Assembly: GCF_022346995.1 (NCBI RefSeq)
Contig: NZ_JAKRNM010000001.1
Span: 558,001-622,000 of the forward strand
Length of the DNA: 64,000 nucleotides
Source of the DNA: Paenibacillus sp. ACRRY
GTDB lineage: Bacteria > Bacillota > Bacilli > Paenibacillales > Paenibacillaceae
Direction: 5' to 3'
The translations under genes were made by a program, and so were the position numbers. Position 1 is the stretch's first letter; each line of letters begins with the position of its first letter. Below, piece after piece: positions 33,606 through 43,331 of this stretch. The notes below the pieces were generated by a model. The model did not search any database. It had not been told where the DNA came from and was given only the letters and a program-made list of their open reading frames with translations.

Positions 33606-36600
33606 CTATGGGTTTGGTACGATGAAGGAAACCGTCGTTCCTTCACCAGGTTTACTTTGAATCGTTAAGCCCTGTCCATACATTTTTTTGAGCCGTCGAT
33701 CGGTATTCGTTAATCCCACACCGGAGGTTCCCGCTTTCTTATTACGATCTAATAGGGAAGATAGCTTGGTCTCATCCATACCCACTCCGTTATCATGTAT
33801 GATGAATTGGATGTAATCCGCTTCTTTTGTAGCAGATAGAGTTAGCTTTCCGCCACTGGTACGGTTTAATATCCCGTGCCGGATGGCATTTTCTACGATA
33901 GGTTGGATCGTAAGTGGAGGAAGTTTAGCATCCAACGGATCAGGCAGATTCCACTCTACTTCCAGTTGTTCCCCAAATCGCTCCTTTTCGATATACAAGT
34001 AAGCTCGAAGTAAATCAAGTTCATGGGACAGAGGGACCTGGCGCTCTAAGTTCCTTGAATTAAAGCTTCCCTTTAAGTAATCACCGAAGGCTTCGAGCAG
34101 CGTAATCATGCGGTCTGGATCTAACAGACTGAGCGAAGCAATGGAATTGATTGTATTAAACAAAAAGTGAGGCTGAATCTGAGCTTGGAGCCATGCAGCT
34201 TCCATACGTAATTGCTCGTCTACAGACTGTTTAAAATGGATTAAAGCGCGAATTCTTGACTGAAGCTCTAACATATCAACCGGTTTTGTTAAATAATCAT
34301 TAGCACCCGCAAGAAACCCGGTATGAATATCTTCTGGTCTGATTCTAGCCGTCAATAGCAGTATAGGCAGCTCGAAAATCGTAAACTTCTTTCGTATCAT
34401 TTCGGTCAGGGTATATCCGGACATTTCCGGCATCATCACATCGGTTACGACCAGATCCCACTGTTGTTTATGGTTAATCTGTCTAAGCGCCTCTTCAGCA
34501 CTATTTACAGCAGTAACCTCATAGTTGTCCAGCTCCAGCAATGATTTTATAACCTTCAGATTGATGGCATCGTCATCCACTATAAGAATAGACCCCTTGA
34601 TATGATCTATCTTGTATTTATTCTCTGAAGAAACAGCGGCTTCCATCGTTGCATCCATCACGTCGGATACCAGGTGATTGAAATGAGACTCTATTTCTTC
34701 ATCGTTCTGTACACCTTTAACAGCCGCTATGGCGTCTGCCAGGGGTAAGGAAAATGTGAAGACGGATCCTTGTCCAAGCGCAGAGGTGACCTCTAACGTT
34801 CCGCCATGAAGTTCTACTAAATTTTTGCTTATGCTGAGTCCCAGCCCTAAGCCGCTGCCTTGAGAAGTTATGCTGGAATCCGCTTGCTCATACGGGGAGA
34901 ATATGCGCTGCTGCAGTTCTTCGTCAATTCCAATACCCGTATCTATTATATGGACATAAACAGCTTCATTCCGGGTCTCCGCACGAAGGGTAACACGGCC
35001 TTCCTTCGTATATTTCAAAGCATTGTGCACTAAGTTGAACATAATTTGGGTAAGTCGGTTTTCGTCGGCTGCTACGTTAGGTAATATATCAGGAATCTCA
35101 TTCTGCAGCTTCACGTTCTTATCTACCGTCATATAGTTCAGCATATGGACGACTCCCTTGGCCACTGCTGGTAAAGAGACACTTGTTGGTTCTAGCGTAA
35201 CCCGGCTTTCTTTGAGAAGAGTAATATCAATCAAGTCATCGAGCAGATGTGACATGCGTTGTCCAACTTTAGTAATTAGCATCAAATCTTCATGATCAGG
35301 TGTATCTAGCTTACTGCTCTTCCGAATGATGATGGATTGAGCCATATTCATGATCGCATGAAGCGGATTCCGAAGCTCGTGTGACGTATTCGCGAGAAAT
35401 TCATCTTTTTGTTTGTCCACTTTCTTGAGCGCTTCCGCTTGTTTTTCAGCACGTATTGCTGTTTTGGTGAAGCGTACAAACCAAAAGGATGCAAACACAA
35501 CAAAGGCTACTATCAGGTCAATTGGGTAATAAGGCAAATCTTTATCAAACCATGACTTGAACAATCCGCTAAAGACCATATTAAATGATACGGCAATACC
35601 CGCAAGTAATATTGAAGTCGCTGCTTCTTGACCAGTCTTCACGGCCTGTCTTGAAATAATAGGTACTAGTAAGATGGCTGTGAGCATGAAAATACCCAGA
35701 ATTTTGGAGGTATAATCCAGCCAACTGATCGGAAAGATTAGTGTAATGGATACATATAAGTAAAAGAAAATTGAAAAAATAGAAATCAATTTCTTAAAAC
35801 TATGTACGTTAAGCAGGTGCTTTGTACATAACACTAGACAATAACAAAGAGCGGAGTATCCAACAATCCTAAGACGCACTGCCCATTCAAAATTAATTGG
35901 GAACCACTGAAGCAGCATTTTGTCATCGTCTATTAACGTAACAATCAAGGCAAATAAAATAATCCCGGCAAAATAAAGAAGCTCTTTCTGTCGGTGCCCT
36001 ACGAAAAGAAGAATAACGATATATAACATATGTAGCAGCAAAATGATACCGACTAGCAACTGCATATTTTCGCTAAAATGTATTTCATTCAGGACAGCAG
36101 ATGGAGTTCCAAATTTAATGGATTGAATGATGCCACCTTCATGATGATAGTGAAAATTACTGACATGAATGACAATATCCATTGTGGACTGCTCCACTGT
36201 AAAGTTACCTGTATAGGGTACAACCTTAGAGATCGTTCCTATCGGATTTTCATCAGGGTGGCCTGATTCGTATAGAAGGCTTCCATTAACATATAAGCGA
36301 TAAGCAGTCTTTATTTCAGGAATATGAATGCCATAAGACGCATTAGATGTTGGCAAAAGTACGCGCAGTCGGTAAGTTCCGAAATTGGATTCTGGACTCG
36401 TATCATTAAAAGTACCAGGAACCTGTGTCAAATTTGCAGTTCGTGATGTATCACTAAAGGATGTGCTGGGATGAATGAAGGTACCCGGGGTAAAGTTCCA
36501 TTGCCCGTTCAGTGTAATCGTCTGTTGATCGGTAAATTTCCAGTAGGATAAATCAAGTTCTCCCTGGGACGCATGTGGCTGACTAGGAGGGGAGAACTCC

Positions 36601-36710
36601 GTATACCAGAACAGCCTTACTCCAATTAAAGCTGCTACGTAAAAGAGGATGAGCCAAGCTATCCTGTGTTTGGATATGATTTTCTTAATAGGTGTGAATG
36701 ATGGCAACAT
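33606..36710 (-). CDS. Hybrid sensor kinase: 7TMR-DISM, HisKA, REC and second LytS-type kinase module
   Basis: A 1034-residue membrane kinase. Order: one helix, an extracellular beta-sandwich (DISM) of about 170 residues, seven membrane helices (about 215-415), HisKA with H444 (NTSHELRNPLH), a HATPase domain (FNLVHNALKYT; GSGLGLGLSI), a receiver with D757 (VVTDVMMPEMSG), and a second His_kinase/HATPase module with H848 (QIQPHFLFNT; VENAIRHG). The last two are of the LytS/YesM kind. ATG 36710 follows AAAGGA; an in-frame codon at 36794 is not supported. It pairs with the response regulator gene 100 bases upstream. The signal is probably a carbohydrate or glycolipid, as for other DISM proteins, but unknown. 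Confidence 0.93.
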   Translation of the reverse strand: MLPSFTPIKKIISKHRIAWLILFYVAALIGVRLFWYTEFSPPSQPHASQGELDLSYWKFTDQQTITLNGQWNFTPGTFIHPSTSFSDTSRTANLTQVPGTFNDTSPESNFGTYRLRVLLPTSNASYGIHIPEIKTAYRLYVNGSLLYESGHPDENPIGTISKVVPYTGNFTVEQSTMDIVIHVSNFHYHHEGGIIQSIKFGTPSAVLNEIHFSENMQLLVGIILLLHMLYIVILLFVGHRQKELLYFAGIILFALIVTLIDDDKMLLQWFPINFEWAVRLRIVGYSALCYCLVLCTKHLLNVHSFKKLISIFSIFFYLYVSITLIFPISWLDYTSKILGIFMLTAILLVPIISRQAVKTGQEAATSILLAGIAVSFNMVFSGLFKSWFDKDLPYYPIDLIVAFVVFASFWFVRFTKTAIRAEKQAEALKKVDKQKDEFLANTSHELRNPLHAIMNMAQSIIIRKSSKLDTPDHEDLMLITKVGQRMSHLLDDLIDITLLKESRVTLEPTSVSLPAVAKGVVHMLNYMTVDKNVKLQNEIPDILPNVAADENRLTQIMFNLVHNALKYTKEGRVTLRAETRNEAVYVHIIDTGIGIDEELQQRIFSPYEQADSSITSQGSGLGLGLSISKNLVELHGGTLEVTSALGQGSVFTFSLPLADAIAAVKGVQNDEEIESHFNHLVSDVMDATMEAAVSSENKYKIDHIKGSILIVDDDAINLKVIKSLLELDNYEVTAVNSAEEALRQINHKQQWDLVVTDVMMPEMSGYTLTEMIRKKFTIFELPILLLTARIRPEDIHTGFLAGANDYLTKPVDMLELQSRIRALIHFKQSVDEQLRMEAAWLQAQIQPHFLFNTINSIASLSLLDPDRMITLLEAFGDYLKGSFNSRNLERQVPLSHELDLLRAYLYIEKERFGEQLEVEWNLPDPLDAKLPPLTIQPIVENAIRHGILNRTSGGKLTLSATKEADYIQFIIHDNGVGMDETKLSSLLDRNKKAGTSGVGLTNTDRRLKKMYGQGLTIQSKPGEGTTVSFIVPNP

Positions 36711-36810
36711 GAACAATCCTTTGTCATACGTTATAGTGGGCTTGTAAAAATGGCCTCTTATTTGGTAGTTTTCTTTACAAATTCTGAGTAACATACATCT
36801 AAAATGCTGT

Positions 36811-37953
36811 TTAAAAGGGAAGCTGTTTCTCTTTCCACTCCTTGAACCATAGTTGAATATCGTATCCAGGGAGAATATCGTATTCCTCTTTTAGTCGTGT
36901 CGTAAGTTCTTGATAACACTCCATCGTTTTCTGTGGCTCGTTCAATTGGTCATACAGCTTCATTAAGGCGAACGAAGACTTTTCCTCTATCGAATAGAGG
37001 CGTTGAATTTGTAAATATGTAGTCAAGGCATCGCTAAATCTCTGCTGATCCTCATACCAACTACCGACGCTTAGAGCTGTATTTAGCCATAATTGTTTAA
37101 GTCTTTGCCTTTCTGCCTCTGCCCACAAATAATCGAATTCCTGCAAATATTCACCCGTATAGCTGTTTATCTTCTCCAGATGCAGCTCCAGGTTATTCTC
37201 TGAGACATCGATTGTCTGCAAAGAGTTGTCCCATAGGGATACGTCCAAAATGATATGGTCTAACTCTAATAAATATCCTTCATTTGCACTCTTAATCTGA
37301 AATCTCTTTCCATATGGAGTAAGCGTTTTGCGAATATGATAAATGGTTGTATATAACTGTGAGTAGGCCTTGTTTACATCTGTATTGCTCCATAATAAGT
37401 CTACGATAAACGATTTGCGAACAAGCTGTCCTCTATGCTGAAGTAGATACAGGAAGAGTTCCTGTGCTCTGAAGGTTCTCCATTGCATTAATGAAAATTG
37501 GCCTGGTGACTGTGGCTTCTCAATCATGACTTGTTTGAACATGGTCATTCTGAGAGGTTGATGTGGATCAGGGATATCCAAACTGACTGTACTCTTGCTC
37601 AATATCCGATTCATTGTTTTGGACAATCGATCAAAACGAACCGGCTTGACAATATAATCTAAGGCGTTTAATTCGAAGGCGTCCACAGCGTATTCCTGAT
37701 AGGCTGTAACAAATACCACCATCAGATCAGGTTCATGCTCCAACAATCGTTCCGCCAGCTCAATACCATTGATCTCAGGTAACTCTATATCAATAAAGGC
37801 GATATCCACCTTGGCATGTTTAACGATATCCAGGGCATCGTATGGGTTTGTACATTTACCGATAATATCAAGGCTGGAATTTTCCATCTTCAGTAGTTGA
37901 AGCTCCAAATAAGACAACGCTAAAACTTCATCGTCAATAAGAATAGCTTTCAT
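36811..37953 (-). CDS. Response regulator with winged helix and BTAD (SARP-like) output
   Basis: A 380-residue regulator. Residues 1-120 form a receiver with acidic pair DDE, phosphoacceptor in VDIAFIDIELPEING and K in YIVKPVRF. Residues 150-235 are an OmpR/SARP-like winged helix (ELFLYLLQHRGQLVRKSF, YTTIYHIRKTL), followed by a bacterial transcriptional activation domain made of TPR-like helices (LWAEAERQRLKQLWLN). This composition is common in Paenibacillus, where the gene sits next to a hybrid kinase. ATG has AAGGAG nine bases before it. Targets are unknown. Confidence 0.92.
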   Translation of the reverse strand: MKAILIDDEVLALSYLELQLLKMENSSLDIIGKCTNPYDALDIVKHAKVDIAFIDIELPEINGIELAERLLEHEPDLMVVFVTAYQEYAVDAFELNALDYIVKPVRFDRLSKTMNRILSKSTVSLDIPDPHQPLRMTMFKQVMIEKPQSPGQFSLMQWRTFRAQELFLYLLQHRGQLVRKSFIVDLLWSNTDVNKAYSQLYTTIYHIRKTLTPYGKRFQIKSANEGYLLELDHIILDVSLWDNSLQTIDVSENNLELHLEKINSYTGEYLQEFDYLWAEAERQRLKQLWLNTALSVGSWYEDQQRFSDALTTYLQIQRLYSIEEKSSFALMKLYDQLNEPQKTMECYQELTTRLKEEYDILPGYDIQLWFKEWKEKQLPF

Positions 37954-38049
37954 TTCAAAATACTCCTTATTAGCGTTTATTTAGTTATCTTGATTTTATC
38001 ATGGATGTTGAAAAATGGAATAAAAACTCGAATGATGTAGGAAAGCTAG

Positions 38050-38277
38050 GAGGGGCTTCCCAAGTGGCCTGCGTATATCGATCGCAGCGGAGATATTCAA
38101 AAACCAGCCCATTCTGCTTAATGGAGTGAACAAGCTGTAAATGTAGCTCTTAAGAAGGGAAGCCTTGAACAATTATTAAATAATGAAGACAAAAAGACTG
38201 CGGAGCTTTACCTTAACTTGGCGGTTATTTGTTGTTCATTTGAAAACGGCTTGGTGATTGTATTTTTTAGTCAGTAA
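38050..38277 (+). pseudogene. Possible gene remnant with in-frame stop
   Basis: One reading frame is open over 38050-38118 and again over 38122-38277, broken only by TAA at 38119. The first part encodes PKWPAYIDRSGDIQKPAHSA, like a WG-type repeat; the second encodes a lysine- and leucine-rich stretch (VNVALKKGSLEQLLNNEDKK). There is no start codon with ribosome binding site. It could be a decayed gene or chance. Confidence 0.3.
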
Positions 38278-38364
38278 GCAAGTGAAGAGTTTGTATAAAG
38301 CCGGTCGTAGAGAATGTATATTGAGCATGCAATCCAATCTAGGGTAAAATCGACTCAAGCAAAA

Positions 38365-38379
38365 TGATAATGATTATCA
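38365..38379. promoter_or_regulatory. Fur box (perfect 7-1-7) before siderophore-binding lipoprotein
   Basis: TGATAAT-G-ATTATCA matches the Bacillus Fur 7-1-7 consensus at all positions, about 60 bases before the lipoprotein start. Confidence 0.9.
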
Positions 38380-38439
38380 TTATACATAAACGAATTATTT
38401 TGCTACAAAATATAAAAATTTGTGGGAGTGGATTTAATC

Positions 38440-39444
38440 ATGGCAAGATCGGGATTGTTGAAAACAGGATGGATATCACTTATAACGGCAGCAATGATTG
38501 CGGTGACAGGTTGCGGCTCGACAGCCGAACAAGCCGGAACCGCAGAGACTACCAATCAGCCTGCACAGGCAGCGGCAGTATCAAGCGAAGGTACAAGCCA
38601 GACGGAAACGCGCGTTGTAACTGATGCCTTTGGCGAGGTAGAGATTCCGACCAATCCGAAGCGAATTTCAGCACTTTATCGTGAAGATTATTTGGTTGCG
38701 CTTGGGGTAACGCCTATTGTGCAGTATTATAACCCGATGTGGGGCAAGCAGGATTATTTGAAGCTGGACGTACCCTTGTTCGACGTGACCGGAAACATCG
38801 AAGCTCTGCTTGTATCCGAGCCGGACTTAATTATCGGTGCAGGAGAGGTTGATGCCGAACAATACGAGCTCTATTCCAAGGTTGCGCCGACGTTCCGCTT
38901 GCCGGACGACGTGCTTGCGGATACGCGCAAAACATTGACCTTAATCGCCGATTTGCTTGGTTTAAGCGATAAGGCTGAGCAGGTTCTGGCCGAGTACGAT
39001 GCCCGCATTGCCGATGTGAAGGCGAAGCTGAACGCGGCGATCGGCGATGAGAAGATCGTTGTTTTGCGGATGAATGTCGTAGACAAATCGATTAACATTT
39101 TTGGCCTACATAACACATTTGTTGGACAAATTTTGTATGAGGATCTTGGGCTGAAGGCACCTGCGTTTGCCGAGGCGATGACGGAGGGAAATATCGTCTT
39201 GTCGAATGAAGTCATTCCGGAGCTTGATGCGGACCATATTATTTTGCTTCCGTCCAACGGGACATGGGACGAAGAGAGCAACGCGAAAGCATTTGAGGAA
39301 ATGAAGACAGATCCATTATGGAAGACCGTTCCAGCATTTAAGAATGGCCATGTATATCCGGTAGAGAGATCATATTGGCAGACGGGAGCCATTACGGCCA
39401 ACGGATTGAAGATGGATGATTTACTTCGATTGCTTGCTCCTTAA
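38440..39444 (+). CDS. Iron-siderophore ABC transporter substrate-binding lipoprotein
   Basis: A 334-residue class III (helical backbone) binding protein. Lipoprotein signal peptide with lipobox AVTGC, then RVVTDAFGEVEIPTNPKRIS, the typical FhuD/FecB-type opening, and the two lobes joined by a long helix (AEQVLAEYDARIADVKAKL). The stretches PIVQYYNPMWGKQDYL and TANGLKMDDLLRLLA recur in altered form in the C-terminal domain of the next gene product. It would capture an Fe(III)-siderophore outside the cell; the permease and ATPase genes are not in the window. Controlled by the Fur box at 38365-38379. Confidence 0.92.
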   Translation: MARSGLLKTGWISLITAAMIAVTGCGSTAEQAGTAETTNQPAQAAAVSSEGTSQTETRVVTDAFGEVEIPTNPKRISALYREDYLVALGVTPIVQYYNPMWGKQDYLKLDVPLFDVTGNIEALLVSEPDLIIGAGEVDAEQYELYSKVAPTFRLPDDVLADTRKTLTLIADLLGLSDKAEQVLAEYDARIADVKAKLNAAIGDEKIVVLRMNVVDKSINIFGLHNTFVGQILYEDLGLKAPAFAEAMTEGNIVLSNEVIPELDADHIILLPSNGTWDEESNAKAFEEMKTDPLWKTVPAFKNGHVYPVERSYWQTGAITANGLKMDDLLRLLAP

Positions 39445-39563
39445 ATAAGGAAACAAGAGTAAGTATGTTCTATTTATGGCGCTTGTCTCCAGAACGGAGC
39501 AAGAACGAGTCGCATTTCAACGAAGGTTGATGGGCGGCTCTTTTTGTTTTACACTATATTCAT

Positions 39564-39578
39564 TGAGAATGAATATCA
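39564..39578. promoter_or_regulatory. Fur box before the Btr-like regulator
   Basis: TGAGAAT-G-AATATCA matches the 7-1-7 consensus at 12 of 14 positions, 25 bases before the regulator's start. Confidence 0.75.
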
Positions 39579-39602
39579 ATTAAAAGGCGGTTGATAGTAA
39601 CG

Positions 39603-41192
39603 ATGGATATTGAACAGCGCAAACAAGCTGGGGCGGCTCCATTAGTCCAATATGTGCTGCGATCGATCCGCTTAATCGTTCCGGGCGAGCAAGCAGAAGT
39701 ACATAATATGGACGGCAGCGATAGATACGATAAGGAAAGTTTCGAACTACTTTTTATCATGAGCGGGACGGGACAAGGAAAATGCTATTTGCAAATGCCT
39801 GGCAGATCTATATCTATGGATCAAGAGATTATGAGCTGCAGCTATTACCGATTGTGCTTCGTAACGAGCGGATATGATTCAGGTTCGAGCTTGCTGCCAG
39901 ATAAGCAGGAACTTGCCTGCTCACCCTTCGCCAAGACGATAGAGCTGCTGGGTGAGATATATGAACTCCGCGGGGCGAGCGACGAGCTCGGACGGTTTCA
40001 ACGATTTGTGAGATTTCAGGAGCTGCTGCTCTTTTTATTCCGCCAAAATGCAGCTGCAGCCGAGGATCAGGGAACAGATATGGAGCAGCATGGGATAGAG
40101 CTTAGCATACAGCATATTCATCAATATTACCGTGAGGTTCTGACCGTGGATGAGCTGGCTTCCCTCGCAGGCATTGATCGCTGGAAGTATACCCGTCTGT
40201 TCAAAGAGGTTACGGGTCAAGTACCGCTCCAGTACTTAAATGAAGTACGGATTAATCAAGCCAAGAAGTGGCTGACAAGCGCCGATGACAAACTGCTAGA
40301 TATTGCGCTGAATGCAGGTTTTAACAATGAGTATTATTTTAATCGTCGTTTCAAGCAGACGGTAGGCATATCGCCTGGACAATACCGTCGCAGCCGCAAG
40401 GGACAGCTTAGAGTAGTAGCTCCGTATTTGGAAGATTTCATCGTCGCGCTGGATATGCAGCCTATCGCCCAATATTGTCATGCGAAATGGGGGAAACAAG
40501 ACTATTTAGGCTTAAACCATATTCCGACGTTCGATGAGAACAGCGGCAGCTTCGACGCTCTTTCCTATTACAAGCCCGATTTAATATTGCTTATGGATCG
40601 TTACGAGCAACAGCAATACTCTCAGTGCCGACGCATAACCAATACATGCATCCTGCGTGAGCAGACCAACAATTGGCGTACACTGCTGCGTACCGTCGCT
40701 GATTATTTCGGTCGGACGGAGTTGGCCGATGATGTTATTGCTAAATATGATATAAAAGCGCGTAGCGCGAGTCATACACTGAGTCAGGTAATGAAAGGTG
40801 AAACGGTCGCTTTTTTGCGTATTTCGGCGGACCACATTATTCAATATACGGAAGAGGGACAATGCTTCGTTTCGACGGTTCTTTATGGTGATCTTGGCCT
40901 GCGCCCCCACTCCGCAATAGGAGTAGCTTCAAAAGCGGATCGGCCAGGAATGTTTAACCTCTCCGTAGAGGACCTGTGTACGTTAACCGCGGATCATCTT
41001 TTTATTACTTTTGATAAGTGGCATAGCCAGGCAGAAGGAAAGGAAAGAGAACTGCTGGAGAAGCCAGAGTGGCGTGCTCTGCCCGCTGTACGAAACAACC
41101 GCGTTTACGAGGTTGATTTTCTAACTTGGATGAATAACGGAATTATCTCCAACGGCAAAAAAATTGATGATATCCTGCGATCGTTAGCTTAA
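39603..41192 (+). CDS. Btr-like AraC regulator fused to siderophore-binding domain
   Basis: A 529-residue protein: an N-terminal cupin-like part, an AraC helix-turn-helix pair in the middle (LTVDELASLAGIDRWKYTRL; ILDIALNAGFNNEYYFNRRF in similar form, ending GISPGQYRR), and a C-terminal FecB-like binding domain. This is the design of Btr of Bacillus subtilis, which senses Fe-bacillibactin in the cytoplasm and activates its importer. The C-terminal domain shares WGKQDYL, PDLIL and the closing NGKKIDDILRSLA pattern with the lipoprotein encoded upstream, so both likely bind the same siderophore. ATG 39603 is chosen, 12 bases after AAAGGCGG. Under its own Fur box. Confidence 0.9.
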   Translation: MDIEQRKQAGAAPLVQYVLRSIRLIVPGEQAEVHNMDGSDRYDKESFELLFIMSGTGQGKCYLQMPGRSISMDQEIMSCSYYRLCFVTSGYDSGSSLLPDKQELACSPFAKTIELLGEIYELRGASDELGRFQRFVRFQELLLFLFRQNAAAAEDQGTDMEQHGIELSIQHIHQYYREVLTVDELASLAGIDRWKYTRLFKEVTGQVPLQYLNEVRINQAKKWLTSADDKLLDIALNAGFNNEYYFNRRFKQTVGISPGQYRRSRKGQLRVVAPYLEDFIVALDMQPIAQYCHAKWGKQDYLGLNHIPTFDENSGSFDALSYYKPDLILLMDRYEQQQYSQCRRITNTCILREQTNNWRTLLRTVADYFGRTELADDVIAKYDIKARSASHTLSQVMKGETVAFLRISADHIIQYTEEGQCFVSTVLYGDLGLRPHSAIGVASKADRPGMFNLSVEDLCTLTADHLFITFDKWHSQAEGKERELLEKPEWRALPAVRNNRVYEVDFLTWMNNGIISNGKKIDDILRSLA

Positions 41193-41296
41193 TTTGGTTT
41201 CGTTTGTGACTGACTGAACTGCATCCTCCATTTTGTATAAAGCAACCGTCGGTTTTGTCCATTGTTATTGTCACGTTGTCGAAGCTACAATGATAT

Positions 41297-41311
41297 TGAT
41301 AATGATTATCA
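41297..41311. promoter_or_regulatory. Fur box (perfect 7-1-7) before flavin reductase
   Basis: TGATAAT-G-ATTATCA, identical to the box at 38365-38379, about 43 bases before the reductase start. Confidence 0.9.
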
Positions 41312-41353
41312 TAAGCACGGATATGACATAAGCCGGCTGGAGGAGGACATCAA

Positions 41354-42391
41354 TTGACTGAGCAGCTTGAATTATACGATGTGACAATTATTGGCGGTGG
41401 TCCTGCGGGAATGTATACTGCTTTTTATAGTGGAATGCGAGATTTAAAGACAAAGCTAATCGAAGCGAAAGACGAGCTGGGCGGGCGAATGCTTATTTAT
41501 CCCGAGAAGATGATCTGGGATGTTGGAGGGGTTACTCCGATCCTATGCGAGAAGTTAATTGCCCAATTGGCGGAGCAGGCGAAGACGTTCGACCCGACCA
41601 TTGTATTCGGCCAGCACATTGTCGGATTGGAGAAACAAGCGGATTCGACGTACATCCTGGAGGCGGCAACGGGGGAGAAGCACTGGACACGTACGGTCAT
41701 TCTGGCAATTGGACGGGGTATTCTGCGAATGGCGAAGCTGGAGCTGGAAGGGGCTGAACGTTATGAGGTGTCCAATCTGCACTATACGGTGCAGGAGCTG
41801 GAGCCTTTTAGGGGAAAAAGGGTCCTTATTTCGGGAGGGGGAAATTCCGCTGTCGATTGGGCGAACGAGCTGGTTTCCATCGCTGCTCAGGTCACAGTGG
41901 TACATAGACGAGACCACTTCGGCGGGCATGAGAAAAACGTTATTCGAATGAAGGAGTCTTCTGCCGATGTGCTTACGCCATATGAAGTCACGCAGTTATA
42001 CAGCGGCAACGGAAAGTCGATTGAACGGGTGACGATTAACCACATCGAATCAGGGGATTCCCGTGAGCTGGAAGTAGACGAGGTTATCGTTAACCACGGA
42101 CTGAAATCCGATTTTACAGGGATCAAAGATTGGGGACTGGATATGGACGACTGGAACATATTCGTCAGCCCGAAACTAGAGACGAACTTGCCGGGCATCT
42201 TCGGGGCTGGCGACTTCGCCAACTACGAAAGCAAGCTTAACCTGATTGCAGGGGCATTCACGGATGCGGCCTTAGCGCTTAACAGCGCCAAACGGTATAT
42301 CGATCCCGAGGCGCCGAGAATGGCTTATGTATCGTCACATAACGAGAGATTTAAGGAACGGAACAAAGCGCTTGGTGTATCCAGTGAATAG
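41354..42391 (+). CDS. Ferredoxin/flavodoxin-NADP reductase-like flavoprotein (YcgT-like)
   Basis: A 345-residue thioredoxin-reductase-like flavoenzyme without a CxxC pair. FAD-binding [19 protein letters not shown](P)-binding [15 protein letters not shown] and the late [10 protein letters not shown] motif are clear. This is the type-2 ferredoxin-NADP reductase group (YumC/YcgT). The Fur box and neighbours suggest a role in reducing Fe(III)-siderophores inside the cell, as proposed for YcgT. TTG start seven bases after GGAGGAGG. A terminator ends the iron cluster. Confidence 0.9.
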   Translation: MTEQLELYDVTIIGGGPAGMYTAFYSGMRDLKTKLIEAKDELGGRMLIYPEKMIWDVGGVTPILCEKLIAQLAEQAKTFDPTIVFGQHIVGLEKQADSTYILEAATGEKHWTRTVILAIGRGILRMAKLELEGAERYEVSNLHYTVQELEPFRGKRVLISGGGNSAVDWANELVSIAAQVTVVHRRDHFGGHEKNVIRMKESSADVLTPYEVTQLYSGNGKSIERVTINHIESGDSRELEVDEVIVNHGLKSDFTGIKDWGLDMDDWNIFVSPKLETNLPGIFGAGDFANYESKLNLIAGAFTDAALALNSAKRYIDPEAPRMAYVSSHNERFKERNKALGVSSE

Positions 42392-42412
42392 CAGGTTCTA
42401 ATGTTGGTAAAT

Positions 42413-42437
42413 AAGCCGCTGATTAGCGGCTTTTTTC
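42413..42437 (+). terminator. Intrinsic terminator
   Basis: AAGCCGCT / AGCGGCTT hairpin with six T after the flavin reductase gene. Confidence 0.9.
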
Positions 42438-42579
42438 TTTTATTTTAAATGTCTGTTATTGATTTGATGTCATACTGTCTGATACTTTTAATCAGAAATG
42501 TTGTTGCTGTCTAAGTTACTTGTTATTAATCAAAAGATAATAGATGGATCATTGCAGAAGATGGAGGGGTATTCGTAAT

Positions 42580-43200
42580 ATGCAAATTTTAGTATTGGGT
42601 GCAACTGGACGAGTCGGTAGTCAGATCGTTGCCAAGGCTCTTAAGGAACAACATCATGTAACTGTATTGGTTCGTCATCCCGAAAAATGCCAGGTTTATG
42701 ATGAAAATTTAACAATCATACAAGGTAATGTATTGAATCAAGAAGATATTAAGCATGCTATTCGTGGAGCCGATGTCGTGATTAGTGCACTGAACACAGA
42801 CGGGACCAATACACTATCCGAAAGTATGCCGTTGATCATTGAAACAATGTATGAAGAGGGAATAAAACGAATCATTACTATAGGAACAGCAGGTATTCTA
42901 CAAAGCAGACTCACTCCGAATGTTCTACGATATCAATCCAGTGAATCGAGGCGTAAATCCACCCGTGCTGCTGAGGAACATCATCGAGTGTACTTGTTGC
43001 TTCGAGAATCTACATTGGAATGGACAATAGTGTGTCCTACGTATTTACCGGATGGAGAACGTATAGGCGTATACCGAGTAGAGCGTGACGTTCTACCTGA
43101 AGGCGGCACGGAGATATCCGTGAGCGATACAGCAGAATTTGCGTACAATCAAATTGAAGATGACTCTTATAGCAAGTATCGTGTAGGAATTTCTTACTAA
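42580..43200 (+). CDS. NAD(P)-binding protein, atypical SDR (NmrA-like)
   Basis: A 206-residue Rossmann protein. LVLGATGRVGSQIVAKAL is the dinucleotide loop of atypical short-chain dehydrogenases, followed by LVRHPEKC, GNVLNQEDIKHAIRGADVV and TIGTAGI. The usual YxxxK active site is absent, as in NmrA-like sensors and flavin-reductase-like members, so it may be a redox sensor or reductase. ATG 42580 lies 10 bases after GGAGGGG. Single gene. Confidence 0.85.
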   Translation: MQILVLGATGRVGSQIVAKALKEQHHVTVLVRHPEKCQVYDENLTIIQGNVLNQEDIKHAIRGADVVISALNTDGTNTLSESMPLIIETMYEEGIKRIITIGTAGILQSRLTPNVLRYQSSESRRKSTRAAEEHHRVYLLLRESTLEWTIVCPTYLPDGERIGVYRVERDVLPEGGTEISVSDTAEFAYNQIEDDSYSKYRVGISY

Positions 43201-43331
43201 CGATTGGGATCATTTGGGGTGAATCTGAAAAACTCCAGCATATTGTCCATGAAATCAGAAGATGTTGAATGGCTTTGGACGCGTTGCTTCTCTATAATAA
43301 AGCACAAATTGTGTGAAAGAGAGGAACTTAC

